From: Heliopora coerulea | Lineage: Eukaryota > Cnidaria > Anthozoa > Scleralcyonacea > Helioporidae | Assembly (NCBI GenBank): GCA_030142905.1 | Contig: JASJOG010000006.1 | Span: 1,521,501 to 1,585,500, forward strand | Reading direction: 5' to 3' | Length of the DNA: 64,000 nt | Part shown: piece by piece, positions 12,197-23,800 of the stretch | How positions within the stretch are numbered: position 1 is the first letter of the stretch | How the letters are laid out: every line of letters begins with the position of its first letter | Program-made: the position numbers and the translations under genes | The notes under the pieces: model-generated | What the model was told of the DNA's origin: nothing | Databases searched by the model: none | What the model saw: only the letters and a program-made list of their open reading frames with translations

Positions 12197-13300
12197 CATT
12201 CTACGTCATTGTCCATGACACGGACTGTGGCTTGTTAAAAACATGCGGGCTATGTTGGTAGACGTTTTGGCGGCAGACAATCTGACGCTGACCATGGCTT
12301 AATTCCTTGTGTGCTTGGGTTGTCCGTCATAGGCCATGCTATATAGCTTGTAGAGTCTAAGAATGAGGGTACCGGCAAATAACACTCACAAGTACGACTA
12401 CACGCTCCTCAGGGCCTGTTTACATGAAGCATTTCAGCCCAGGTTGAAGCTAACCTGGCCTCAAGATAAATTCCTTTTGAAAATTATCGTTCGATTACTT
12501 GACAGTGTCGAAAATATCAGTCCAGGTTGAGATACTATATTATTCTTCTTCCACGTATCCAATACTTAAACTAAAATTTCCAATACTTAGCATAACTATT
12601 CAATAAATTGGCAGAACGATGAATAATTTTTACTGTCTAGTGATTATTATCCAGCGCAGACATTGACCGAAGGTGTACGAAGAGAATTTATGAAACTATA
12701 TCATCAAGTTAAGTTACACATTGTCCTTTTGGAGGAAAAATAGCTAACTTTTCGTCGTAAAAAGTAGCAAACAACTTGACAAATAGTCAAGCACATCTAC
12801 TTAAGATATACTTATAGCAGTCTTTGTACTTCATACAGTCATTCAGATTTCTCTTTTAACGGAATGAACAGTCAATTTGTACAGCCAAAACCACTCTTTA
12901 ACCCAACTATATGTTAAGCTTCTCTAATCACGTACCTCAGAGCAATCTGTCTCCATATCTTTATGTTCTCTCCACTAAACCTGATGAGACGTCCGAACCA
13001 CTATCTGTTTAGTATCTCATTAATTCACATCACATCAACGTCAGTTCGAAAATGGTAGCACCGACTCAGCCAATCCTGATCGAGTATTTCGGTGCTCTGT
13101 ATTCCATAGTATTTGAATTGATCAAACAGCGTAGACTTTGTAACTTAAGGAATGTGCCGTAAAGAAAACTAATAACCGTAATGACTGCATTACATCATTT
13201 AGGATTCTCAATATTTCATTTGTATTCTCTAAATAGGGATTACTAATAACGCCTTTGTCTGGTTTTTGTTTAGTGGTCTTATTAGTATTCTCTAAATAGG

Positions 13301-13360
13301 GAATACTAATGAAATATACGGAATACTAATGATATAAAGGGAATACTAATGAAGATTCAG
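13301..13360. repeat. 20-bp tandem repeat, three copies
   Basis: Each unit starts GAATACTAATGA (13301, 13321, 13341). The same motif, inverted, lies just upstream (TTAGTATTC near 13283), so the array also closes a hairpin. Confidence 0.75.
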
Positions 13361-14148
13361 TTGGCTTTTTGAACCTTATCACGATTATTCCCCGGTTGGA
13401 GGAAAAATGCTCATCAAAGAAAGTATTTGCTTAATTATCAGCTCAGTTGAAAGTCGGAATTTTGAATTTTGTCCTCTAACATGGCCGCTTTGACGTCAAG
13501 TTGGAACAAAGAATAGTCGCCGTCAACACCAATTTTTATCACCCAATATTTTTCTTTAAGTTCAAAATCAACTTCCCTCGATTGATCCAAACGATATAGA
13601 GGATTTAAACAATTTATTTAGTAGACTCCTTAAATCCTGAAGAGCTCCATATAAGTGGCTAAGATGGTGAACAGTTAACTATAAAACTTGTGCAAAGTTA
13701 ATATTAGCACACCTACGCGAAATACAGAAACATTTCCAGTCATTTCAAAACATTGCCACAAAATATTTCTAGTCATTTGCCGGCCATTTTAAAAAAGTAC
13801 ACTTCCCAGGAAGTAATACGTATGTCATTATAAAACAAATTGAAATATTACCCTTAACTAGTCGAAGTTATACATGATTGTAAATGAAAAATCACTTCCT
13901 TTGTTATTCCTTTCGACGAGACGGCGTCTGTGGTTTGCTTGATTTTTCAATGACCAACGTATTTTAAAGAATGTAAACTGATGTATTCATAGAATAAATT
14001 CATGTATGTATTTTAAAATAAAGAAAGCTTTGATCTATGGCAAGTATAAGCGAGTGAAGTGCTTCCGATTGAAGTCACCACATTGAACTTAGGTAATTGC
14101 ACTTTTCACCTGTTACCTGTCACTTTCGCCATTTGGCAAATTATTGAT

Positions 14149-14170
14149 TTTACTCTGGCTAACGCCAGAA
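14149..14170 (-). repeat. Fragment of the TCTGGCGTTAGCCAGA repeat family
   Basis: Reverse complement of a short dispersed repeat whose fuller copies are at 26361-26415, 29047-29147 and 55911-55980. The core is a hairpin CTGGCGTTAGCCAG. Confidence 0.55.
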
Positions 14171-14200
14171 AATTGTACTTACCAAGGGGAGACCTCCTGG

Positions 14201-14565
14201 AAACCGGCCTGGGCGATTTTTTTACGCCCACTTCAAGATGGCGCATACTTACCGTGAGAGTTTGAGCACTATTTGCGCTCGTGTTATTTAATAATTCAAC
14301 ATGTCCTCTTACCTAAAATTCAGATTAGGATTAGGGTTAGGGTTAGGATTAGGGTTAGGGTTAGAATTTGGGTTGGGATTAAAGTTAGGATTAGCTCTAA
14401 TCCTAACCCAATCTTAATCCTAACCCTAGTCCTAATTTTAACCTAAATCGGCGTAGGTGAGAGGACATGTTGAATAATATAACGCGAGCGCGAATAGTTC
14501 TCAGGCTCTCACGGCAAGTATCCGCCATTTTGAAACGGGCGTGAAAAATTCGTTTGGCCTGATAT
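14201..14565. repeat. Long inverted repeat with telomere-like (TTAGGG) centre
   Basis: Arms of about 120 nt (about 14201-14322 and 14446-14565) are complementary with scattered mismatches, for example TTCAACATGTCCTCT and AGAGGACATGTTGAA. The centre holds degenerate TTAGGG/TTAGGA repeats in one direction (14325-14392) and the complement (14398-14443), so the whole is one palindrome. Best read as a MITE-like or foldback element that carries telomere-type repeats, not a chromosome end. Confidence 0.75.
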
Positions 14566-15335
14566 TTTGAATTTTGCCATGAAAATGACCTTTTCATTAT
14601 AAAATGATCGTTGAATGGGAACCTGAAGGAGAGGTTTTCTTATTCGAATTCAGCTGAGGTAAAACGTCAACACTAGGTTTAAGTCCCATCTTGGTTGCAA
14701 CCATTACCTAAGACAGAAAAGGAACATTCATGATTTGTGGGATCTGTTGTAAATCCCATAAATCATCCGCGTTCGTTCTTTAACCGTTCCTTCGAACCTG
14801 CTCGTCGCCCACTTGTGGGTAGATTTTACTATAAAATTACGACGTCTTTCCTTATTTCATTGGTCAATATACTTTTCCTAGCAAGAGGTAAATAGTGGTC
14901 GAAAATTCAGGAATAAAACAATTACCAACTATTCATTTAACCCTACACGAGATTTATGCCCGGGTTGAAATTATCTATATATTTTGCGCGTTAGAAAACT
15001 TTTCTAAATACAGTTTACTGCGTTTTCAGGTCGCTTTCTTCGCATAACTACAACGGATTTCACACTTTCACACGATAGACCAGACTTTGTAAACACGGAT
15101 TGGCAAAGGCAAGTTAAAAGTCGCTAAGACAATTTACCGAATGTTGCGACGCTCAGGTACACAAACCTGGGTTTGGTAACGGTAAATTCGTACCGTATTT
15201 GCTAATTTTGTCGCCTGAAGGCGCCTTCAAGTATTCCCGAGACGAAAATTAGCACTCTTTCTTTGCAATAATTTGCCACAAAATATTTCTTTAGTTTAAT
15301 AAGTGACAGCAAATAAAAATGAAAAACAAGCATTC

Positions 15336-15744
15336 CATCAAAACAATGGCGTAGCCAAGGGGAAGGGAGGGCAGGAGGAGGAGGTTGCCCGACAAATCGT
15401 CCCCAAGGCCATTCTGGTGAAAATGTTAAATCCGTCGAGAAACTTATGAGGGGGGAGGGGTTATGGTGATGTGGCATGGTCAGGTGAGTTAACATGCAAT
15501 CTAATTGTTAAATTATAACCATCGTTAACTTATAACCAAACTTGAGACATGACAAAGTTTTCACTTAGTATGATAAATTTTCAGTTCATTCTCTTTTAAA
15601 CGATTGTGGAAAACGAGTGGATCGCACACTACATATTAAGTAATTCAAAGATTCTATGGCGAAATTAATTTTTCAGGGGGGTTCAATATATTTCAGTAAG
15701 AACTGCCCCCCAGGTCGGACCCTGGCTACGCCACTGCATCAAGA
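15336..15744. mobile_element. hAT-type MITE with 8-bp target duplication
   Basis: Element 15344-15736 has ends CAATGGCGTAGCCA and TGGCTACGCCACTG, the widespread CAGTGGCGTAGCCA terminus of hAT MITEs. Flanks are CATCAAAA (15336-15343) and CATCAAGA (15737-15744), a 7/8 match. Non-coding. Confidence 0.85.
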
Positions 15745-17233
15745 TTACTTTCTACGCCAAATTTGCCAATGTCCGTCTGCTATGATACAAAAAAAATTAC
15801 TACAAACCAAGTCCTAGATTAATATTAGGAAATTATTCCAATCGCCGTAATTGTCTAATTTCCAAGCGCAAACGTACAAATTAAATCTTAAACCTCAAAA
15901 ATGAATGTAGGAAAGCTAACAAAAACTTAAGAGTAATCTTTAATCTATGAGTTAAAATGTCCGCCTAACTTTGGGATCTAAGAGGAATAGAGGGCACAAC
16001 CGGCCGCCTTGAGATATTTCTCTCAATCCAGTGCCACCATTGACTCCAGCATTTATCTAATTAAGTTGCTCCAGCTCAATTCCTTTTTTCCATTTCGCCT
16101 CAACAGTTCTAATATTACCCTCAGCGCAAAGAATTCCTCATCCTCTGTGAGAAGTTAATTCATGTCCTTGTATCAGTGATTTAGACAGGTGCCATTGAAC
16201 TGGGTTGGTATCGTGACGTTACATGTACTGGTGAGTCACACATAGGGCCATATTACATACACAGGCTTAGGAGTGTAACGTAGTAATAACGTAGGCAGGG
16301 GATCCGGAGGGGCAGGGAAGCAGTTGCCCCCTCTGCTTTTCGTCCAGACCAGGTCTCTTGATACATCCACGACATTCGTTGGTGCAATAGGCTCGTCCGT
16401 TGAACATCCAGTTTTGGTTTGCAATAACAGAATGAAAAGTCATGAAGTAAGTTTCGGCTTTACCCTCACTTCCGATGAAGGCTCGAAGCAACGAGTTGAA
16501 AGCTCAAGAGGAACGTAAATATGATTATAAAATTCATTAAGAGTTTATGATGAAAACACAAAGGAAAATCATAACCGTGTCGTCTCTTAATACGTGATTA
16601 AGACACATGTGACTTGAGAGGTGGAGGTGAAGCTACTTTTTTCTCCTTAGAAAACATAAGTTTCCAATTTTTCCTCACAAATTAGCGTATTAAGAGGTAA
16701 ATTTTATAAGACATTTAAAAAATTCGCAGTAAGTGCTCCATCTCGTGTTTTAAATCCCGGCTATCGTCTCGTGTTTTAAATCCCGATAAAGCACCCCTGC
16801 TCGGTTTTTGGGTAATATAATCAGTCATGGGTAAAAAGTAGCAATTAAACCTGAATCAACATCTCACAAACAAAAAAGCGTTAAAAACAATAAAATAGGA
16901 AGGAAGTAAAAGCCATACAATAAATCCCCGGTTAACGTCATTTACTCGGACTGCGGGAAAGTGGTTGACATCGCTTTGTTTGTACAAGCTTGCTTCTTCA
17001 TCTCTCGGTCTGTACGAAAACCTATGGCAAATAATACAAAAACTTCGTCATTTATTCGGACTGTTCGGGAAAGTAGTTGACTTCGCTTCGTTTGCATAAC
17101 CTCGCTTCCTTCATCTCTTGGTCTATACGAAAACCTCGGGCAAATACCTTCTCGCGTAGTATTCGCATCCGGTTAATAAGTAATAAGTATTGCGTTTTAT
17201 CAAGAAGAACTGCTTATCTGGTACGCCAAAATC
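15745..17233. other. Gene-free stretch
   Basis: Contains the direct repeats at 16741-17150; nothing else supported. Overlapping frames at 16236-16518 on both strands are low-complexity read-through. Confidence 0.45.
16741..17150. repeat. Direct repeats: 26-bp period and about 110-bp period
   Basis: CTCGTGTTTTAAATCCCG occurs twice near 16742 and 16768. Further on, a unit of about 110 bp beginning CGTCATTTA is present at about 16936 and again at about 17046, with roughly 85 percent agreement by eye. No coding content. Confidence 0.65.
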
Positions 17234-17398
17234 TTAGTGAAATGATCGGAAAGGTCTGAGTAGTGCCGAAATGTGAAGATTAGTTTTCTAACGTTTCGAG
17301 CGAAGGCCCTCTCTCTGACGAAGGGCCTTCGCTCGAAACGTTAGAAAACTACTCTTCCCATTTCGGCACTACTCAGACCTTTCCGATCATTTCACTAA
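17234..17398. mobile_element. Snap-back Penelope-like fragment with hammerhead-like core
   Basis: Two arms of about 78 nt face each other (17234-17313 and 17322-17398), closing a nearly perfect hairpin. The plus-strand right arm contains CTGACGA (17315-17321), a GGGC/GCTC stem and GAAA (17335-17338), then CGTT and AGA, which can pair with TCT before CTGACGA. This matches the layout of minimal hammerhead ribozymes reported in Penelope-like elements. No clear target duplication was found. Confidence 0.6.
17315..17345 (+). ncRNA. Putative minimal hammerhead ribozyme
   Basis: Core order CTGACGA, stem II (GGGC..GCTC), GAAA, minimal stem III (A-CG-T), cleavage-position T at 17342, then stem I (AGA against TCT). 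All conserved core bases are present. Activity is inferred only. Confidence 0.5.
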
Positions 17399-17593
17399 CA
17401 GTTGGCCTAGACTGGCTTTTCTCTCATTTCTCAAACTCCATAATAATACATTTAAGAGGTTTTTAAGAAGTCCAAAAGCCTCAGCTCTAACAAAGCGTTT
17501 CAACAGCGAAACATTTTCACAACTTTTTCAGCAATCTAAAATTTAAACCAAATTCAGCTATTTGTCCTCCAAAAATTAAACCTGAAAGTTCAG

Positions 17594-17806
17594 TCATTCA
17601 CATTTATATCCTTTCGGCACCACGACAACGGGGCGGTTAGCCCGATGGACAACATAATCACTGACACTTCCGAACAGTGTCCGAGAAATTTTCCCCAAAC
17701 CACGACTACCAATGACGATCACATCGACTTGATATTTTCCGGCTTGCTCGCAGATAATCTCTCCTGCTCGTCCAGGCAGAGTGACTGGAGTATAATGGAC
17801 GAGATC
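17594..17806 (-). CDS. USP-A exon 4 (C-terminal, ATP loop)
   Basis: 213 nt from acceptor TTCTACAG to TGA at 17596-17594. Encodes the C-terminal half: GEIICEQA helix, VDVIVIGSRGLG strand and loop, GSVSDYVVH and the final strand PVVVVP. Residues upstream of the acceptor (to 17839) are intronic. Confidence 0.93.
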   Translation of the reverse strand, partial: DLVHYTPVTLPGRAGEIICEQAGKYQVDVIVIGSRGLGKISRTLFGSVSDYVVHRANRPVVVVPKGYKCE

Positions 17807-20800
17807 CTGTAGAATGAACAAACAAATGTCAGATAACATAAGCTACGATACAATAAGAGCGCCATCTTTAGGTGAGTTGGCCTTAAACGCAGAACATTAA
17901 GGTCAACCAGAAACAAGTTGAATCAGTATTACAGGCACAAGGTACTAGCTCCTTGCCAATACCACGTACATTTAGTTGCCTCGCCAAGAGTTTAAAACTG
18001 ATTTTGAACAAAACTCTTTAACACATTGAACGAAGAATGTTGAAAAACGAATACTTAAAATCCACGACCAGCCGACAGCTTTAAAAAGTAAAAGATAAAA
18101 CATATTCCGAAAAATAATGTCATCTTGTAAACTCAAGATTCGAGTTATATAAGAGACGAGACAGAAAGTGAAATGGTGATATTTCGATTTTATTACAAAA
18201 TCATCTTCAGACCAAGTGACTTTACATAAACATACCTAGGTCTTTATATATTTACATGAACCGTGATGACATCATCGGTGAAGAAGAAGAACGCCTACTG
18301 TAGTATTTAGCAAGCAAATGACTTAGATTGAGAACGATTCTAGTTAATAACAACCTTTATTCGTACGCCACGAGGCATGACATTGACATGACAATTATAT
18401 TCCACAGGAAACCCAAAAAGAATATGTGAATTACAAAGGTAACCCAATACTACATCTCCACTGTTAAAGCTCACAGTGTCCCAAGAGTTATTCGTACAAC
18501 ATAATAAACTAGTCTTAAGATAAACAGTCCTTTATCAATCCTTGTATCCTTCCGGAACTTTGACTTCTCGTCCACTTCGGGTGGTGACCTTGCTTGATGG
18601 GATGTTGGTTGGCGTTGCCTCGATGCTCTGTTGAGCGGGTTCAGTGGGGCCTGGTTTGTTGGTGTTCTCTGTCATCACAACTAGATGCCTGCGGTTTTGG
18701 CGAACCTTTCCTTTGGGAGTGGTGATTTCATAGCTCCGTTCTTCCTTTTCTCCGCTAACAGTGCCTTCAATTCTCTAATCTGCTACCCATACCTTCTCCC
18801 CTGTAGTTAGTGGAGGTAGCTCACGTGTACCATGATGGTTGTTGAAGTCTCTGGTCTGCCTATCCTTGATTTCTTCGTCTTTGTACTTTAGGGTAGTCCA
18901 ATCAGCAACCTTTGGCCTCATCTCCGCTTTCACTCCAGGCAGGGTGGTGCGAAGCTTTCGCCACATGAGGAGCTCGGCAGGGCTGTAACCATGCTGCAAA
19001 GGTGTTGTCCGATACAACATAGCAACATACGGATCCTCTGATTTCTCTAGTATGTGTTTCACTGTAGCTACTGCTCTCTTTGCTTCTCCATTAGCCTGTG
19101 GGTAGTGGGGACTGCTTGTGATGTGGTCAAAACCATACTTTCTGGCGAAGTCTGCGAACTCGGCAGATGCATACTGTGGACCATTGTCTGATATTAGGCG
19201 CTCGGGTATGCTGTACCTACTGAAAATGGACTTGAGATGACTAACAATGGCTTGGGACGTGGTGCTTGTCAGCTTGGCTATCTCGATAAACCTTGAGTAG
19301 TAGTCAATGACTAACAGGTGTACTGGTAACTCCTGAACTGAAACAGGTCTGTTGCAACTTTCTGCCATGGGAACTCGGGTAGGCTAGAGGGAATCATTGG
19401 TTCTGCTCGCTGTTGATTCTTCTTAATACAGACAGCACAGTTCAGCACGATCTCTTCTATTTGTCTACTCATGCCCGGCCACAAGACCGATTGTCTTGCA
19501 CGCGCTCTACATCTTGTGATGCCTTGGTGACCTGTATGTATCCTATCAAGCATGTCATCTCTCAGTGCCAAAGGAACTACGAGTTGGCTTCCCTTCAGTA
19601 GTAGACCATTGTTCACGGTCAGCTCTGCTTGATGTGGATGATATAGCTTTAATGGACCTTTCACTCGCCCTGGCCATCCTTCTTTGCAGTACTGTACAAC
19701 CTGTCGACAGATGTGATCTTCTTCTTGGTGCTTGCGTATCTCTTCTCTTCGGGAATCTGAGGCTGGTAGACTCTCAACCACGTGATTGACAAAGAGGTAG
19801 ACGTCCTCTTGGAACTGTCTGTCAGCAGCCGTCACATCTGGGAGTGGTGTTCTGGACAATCTATCAGCTGTAATCAGGTCTTTCCCGGGAACATGCTCAA
19901 TTGTAAAGCTGAATCTCACTAGACGCATTCGAAATCTCTGGATACGTGGTGAAAGACTGTCGAGGTACTTTGAGCCCAGCAGTGGAATCAACGGTTTATG
20001 GTCCGTCTGGATCTTGAAAGACTTTCCCACCAAGTAGTCGCTAAAGCGTTCGCAGGACCATGTGACTGCAAGTGCCTCTTTTTCGATTTGAGCATATCTT
20101 TGTTCTGTCTCTGTTAGCGCTCTTGAGTGGAATGCAACTGGTCGCCACTGTTTGCCTGGCTGTTTCTGGAGAAGAACCGCTCCTAAACCATACGACGATG
20201 CATCAGCTGAAACTATAGTATCCCGCTCTGCACAGTAGTGTGCTAGGATTGCACCTAGACTACTCAGCTCCTTCTTCACGTCCGAGAAGGCTTTGGCTTG
20301 TTGCGGTCCCCAAAGCCAGTCATTCTTGCTACTGAGTAGCTCACGTAAAGGCTTTGTCAGTTCGGAAAGCTTGTCTGAGAATTTCCCTAGCTGATTGACC
20401 ATTCCTAGGAATCGTTTAATGTCACTCGTGTTAACAGGCTCTTTCATCTCAACAATAGCTCTGACCTTGTCCGGGTCGGGTTGGATCCCTGACGCGCTGA
20501 TGACTTGACCTAGGTATGTGACTTTATCCTTAGAGAACCCACATTTCTCTCTGTTAACGGTTATCCCTGAAGCACCAATCCTCTCTAGAGCTGTTGTCAG
20601 CCGTTGGTCATGCTCCTCTTGGGTTGCACCTACGCTCAGGATATCGTCGATCATACACACCGTACCTTGCAGCCCGGTGAGTGTCTCTGACATTCTCTTT
20701 TGGAAATACTCTGGTGCCGAGGTTATCCCGAATGGAAGTCTGTTGAAACAGAACCTCCCAAAAGGCGTGATGAATGTAGTCAGTTCGGTAGAGTCCCTTG

Positions 20801-23800
20801 AGAGCTGTATCTGGTAGAACCCTGATGTTGGCGTCAAGTTTGGTGAAGACTCTACCACCACCCAACTGTGCCAGTGTCTGCTCGACAGAGGGCAGCACGT
20901 GTCGTTCTCTCCGAACACAGTCATTCAGTTTGGTGAAATCAACATAGATACGCACCTTGCCGTTCTGCTTGGGTACTACGACCATGGGTGCGCACCAGTC
21001 TGTTGGCTTGTCAATTTTAAAAATGACTCCCTGCGCCTCCATCCTGGCTAATTCCTCCCTAACCTTTTCCATTAGGGGAAGGGAAACTCTCCTTGGCGTT
21101 GTGACTGCATATGGCCTTGAGTCTTCTTTAAGTTCAATGCGGTACTCTCCTTGTAGTTTTGCTAAGCCTTTGAAGACTCTCGGAAACTTCTGATAAACCT
21201 CCTCTGGGGAACCTTGGATGGGTTGAACAACTGCTACTAGATTAAGTGCTTCGATAGCTGGTCTACCTAGCAAGTCTACCTACCTTTCACAACGTATATT
21301 TCTTGCTCTGTTTCACTCTTGTCAGTCTCTAGTTTTCCCAAGAATGTACCACATACCTTGAGTATCCCTTTGGCTGGCCCTGTGAGGATTTTGCACGAGG
21401 TCTGTAATGTTGTTTCCATTCTCTTGAATTCTGACTCTGGGAGCACAGTTACGTCAGCCCCGGTGTCGATTTTTGAACACTACCTTAGTTCCATTAACTA
21501 TTATTGGTACCCTCCAAGAGTCCTCTGCAATGTTGTTCACTTCTTGAAAGCTGACCACGCCTAGGAATGGCTCACTCTCCTCCAGTGCGTTTACTCCATC
21601 AGCCTTGCCTGATCTGCAGACTGTCTGATAATGGTCCTTTTTCTTACACTTATGGCATGTTGAGTCTTTCGCTGGGCACTGGGAGCGACTATGTGCTGGA
21701 GACTTCCCACAGTGATTGCAGGCTGCACTTTGGGTTGGGTTTCTAGCACCCACTGCTGTCTTGTTTGGGCTAGGCTTGGGCACTTTTCCTTTCCGATGGT
21801 TTACTTTGTGCACTGCTTCCACATTCTTTGTAAACACGATCTGGCTCTCTGATCCTCTGACGATGGACTGTTGTTTCTTAACCAGCTCACTCTGTCTAGT
21901 TGCGTTGACTGCTTTTTCTAGGGTTAACTCTGGATCCATTTGCAGTTTTTCTGACAGGCGGGAGTCCAACAGACCCACAACAATACGATCCCGGATCATT
22001 TCATCATGTAGTGTCCCAAAGTTGCAGTGTTTTGCAAGGCAGTACAAATCGGTTATAAACGAATCAACAGACTCTCCTACCTCCTGCTTTCTAGTGTTAA
22101 ATTTGGCTCTCTCGAAGATTGTGTTTCGGCGTTTGATGAAGTAGTTGTCAAATTTTTCATTGACTTTGTCATACTTCTTCGCATCTTCGCTTGATAAGTC
22201 GAAGGTAGACAAGATGTCATTGCTTTTCTCTCCCATCGTGTACAGCAGTGTATTTACCTGCGTTTCATCGTCTCGGTTCTTTAGACCGGACGCTGTGCGG
22301 AATCGATCGAACCTTTGGACCCATTTTGTCCACTGCTCGGGGTGTGTGACGTAGAACTCTCCCGGCGATGCAATCTGATATGATGTAGATGGTGTTGGTC
22401 TATCACTCGACGAATTCTCCGGCATTTTAGGCGAAATCCTTAAAATCTTCAGCTAAATCTGTTCTCTGGTTCCTAAGCAATCAAGCTCCTGACACCATGT
22501 AGTATTTAGCAAGCAGATGACTTAGATTGAGAACGATTCCAGTCAATAACAACAACCTTTATTCGTACGCCATGAGGCATGGCATTGACATGACAATTAT
22601 ATTCCACAGGAAACCCAAAAAGAATATGTGAATTACAAAGGTAACCCAATACTACAACTACCTGGCTATATTTACATGTCAAATGCTAATAAGTAATATC
22701 TAATTGTGGCAGATGATGATAACAAGATGTGACAGAACAGTGTTAAGGATGAATAGGAAAGCTGGTAGAAACATATCTAGGTGAAAAGAGACAACTCCTT
22801 GCTAACCTTAAGACCCGAGTTGAGTTCTGGTTTAATAAACTTAATGTGCAGTGCTTCTATAACTAAAATTTGATTGGTGTTACTAGACTTATTTGAATAG
22901 AGAATTTTATAATTATTAAAAATAAGATTTTTCATGCATGAGGTTAAGTCTGAAGAAGAAGAAAGATTATTGAGTCTGTCGTATTGGTGACAGAAGTTTG
23001 CAATGAATTGTGCGTGCTCACATTCTAGTAAGTGTTGGGCAACCGCACTGGTGGTGTGCTGATTGGCATGCTCGGAAAGGTGTTTGTGAAGACAGCGATC
23101 AGTTTTACCTATATAAGATTTATTGCAGCCAGGACAAGTGATCTGATAAACAAGATTACTGCGGGAGAAATCAGGAATTTTATCTTTATTGGAAATGAAA
23201 TATGAGATTTTCTTATTGTCGTAAATAACGATGATATTAACTGGATGAGTAAGGCAGCGTCGGATTTTCTTTAGACAGGAGTTGACGAGATTTTCGCCTC
23301 GTTTGCCGAGATAAGGAATGCGGATCCATAGCTTAGGCAAATTGTCATCATCAGGTGGATTTTAAGTTGAAAGAGATTTGCCGTTGTATTTGCGTTTGAG
23401 TTTGTTAATTAAATAATTTTTGATACTGTTGGGATAACCATTCCATGACATGAAAGATTTTAAGATACTGATTTGGTTTTCAAAAAGTTTCTTAGTGCTG
23501 CATATTTTAAAAGCGCGGTAGAGAAGTGACTTTATCCAACCAGTTTGGCGTGAAAAAGGTTCAAAACTAGAGAAGTGGGGGTACTGACCGGTGTGCGTAT
23601 CTTTACGGTAAACATCAGTGCCACCGACCAAAATTTTGATATCCAGGAAGTGGATAACACCATCATGAAATGTGTCTGCCGTAAATTTTAGATTCTTATG
23701 AAATTCGTTAAATTTAGCCAAAACTGTAGGAATGTCGGAATGTTTTATGAGTAGAAGTGTGTCATCAACATAGCGTTTGTGAAATTTTATGGTGTCACGT

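Larger units (their letters stand above)
10590..15335. other. Gene-free stretch upstream of the transporter exons
   Basis: No exon was recognised. It holds small repeats listed separately (palindrome 10968, ATT triplet run near 11895-11925, 14-bp repeat 12155, 20-bp repeat 13301, telomere-motif palindrome 14201). Upstream transporter exons may be hidden here. Confidence 0.45.
18299..22656 (-). mobile_element. Ty3/gypsy LTR retrotransposon, full length, broken
   Basis: 4358 bp with short LTRs (156 and 159 bp) starting TGTAGTATT and ending AATACTACA. Coding direction is minus: gag, protease, reverse transcriptase, RNase H, integrase. Target duplication is CCTAC on the left and ACTAC on the right (one change). 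The uninterrupted site is preserved in the opposite-facing Penelope copy near 25780, which fixes the insertion point exactly. The LTRs differ at five bases and one 3-bp indel, so the insertion is not new. Confidence 0.93.

Noticed and set aside
14325..14445. Chromosome end or telomere
   Set aside because: The repeats are degenerate, short, present in both directions and enclosed by matching arms with unique sequence on both sides.
16236..16518. Three overlapping open frames on both strands
   Set aside because: They share the same GC-rich non-coding patch; no protein family features.
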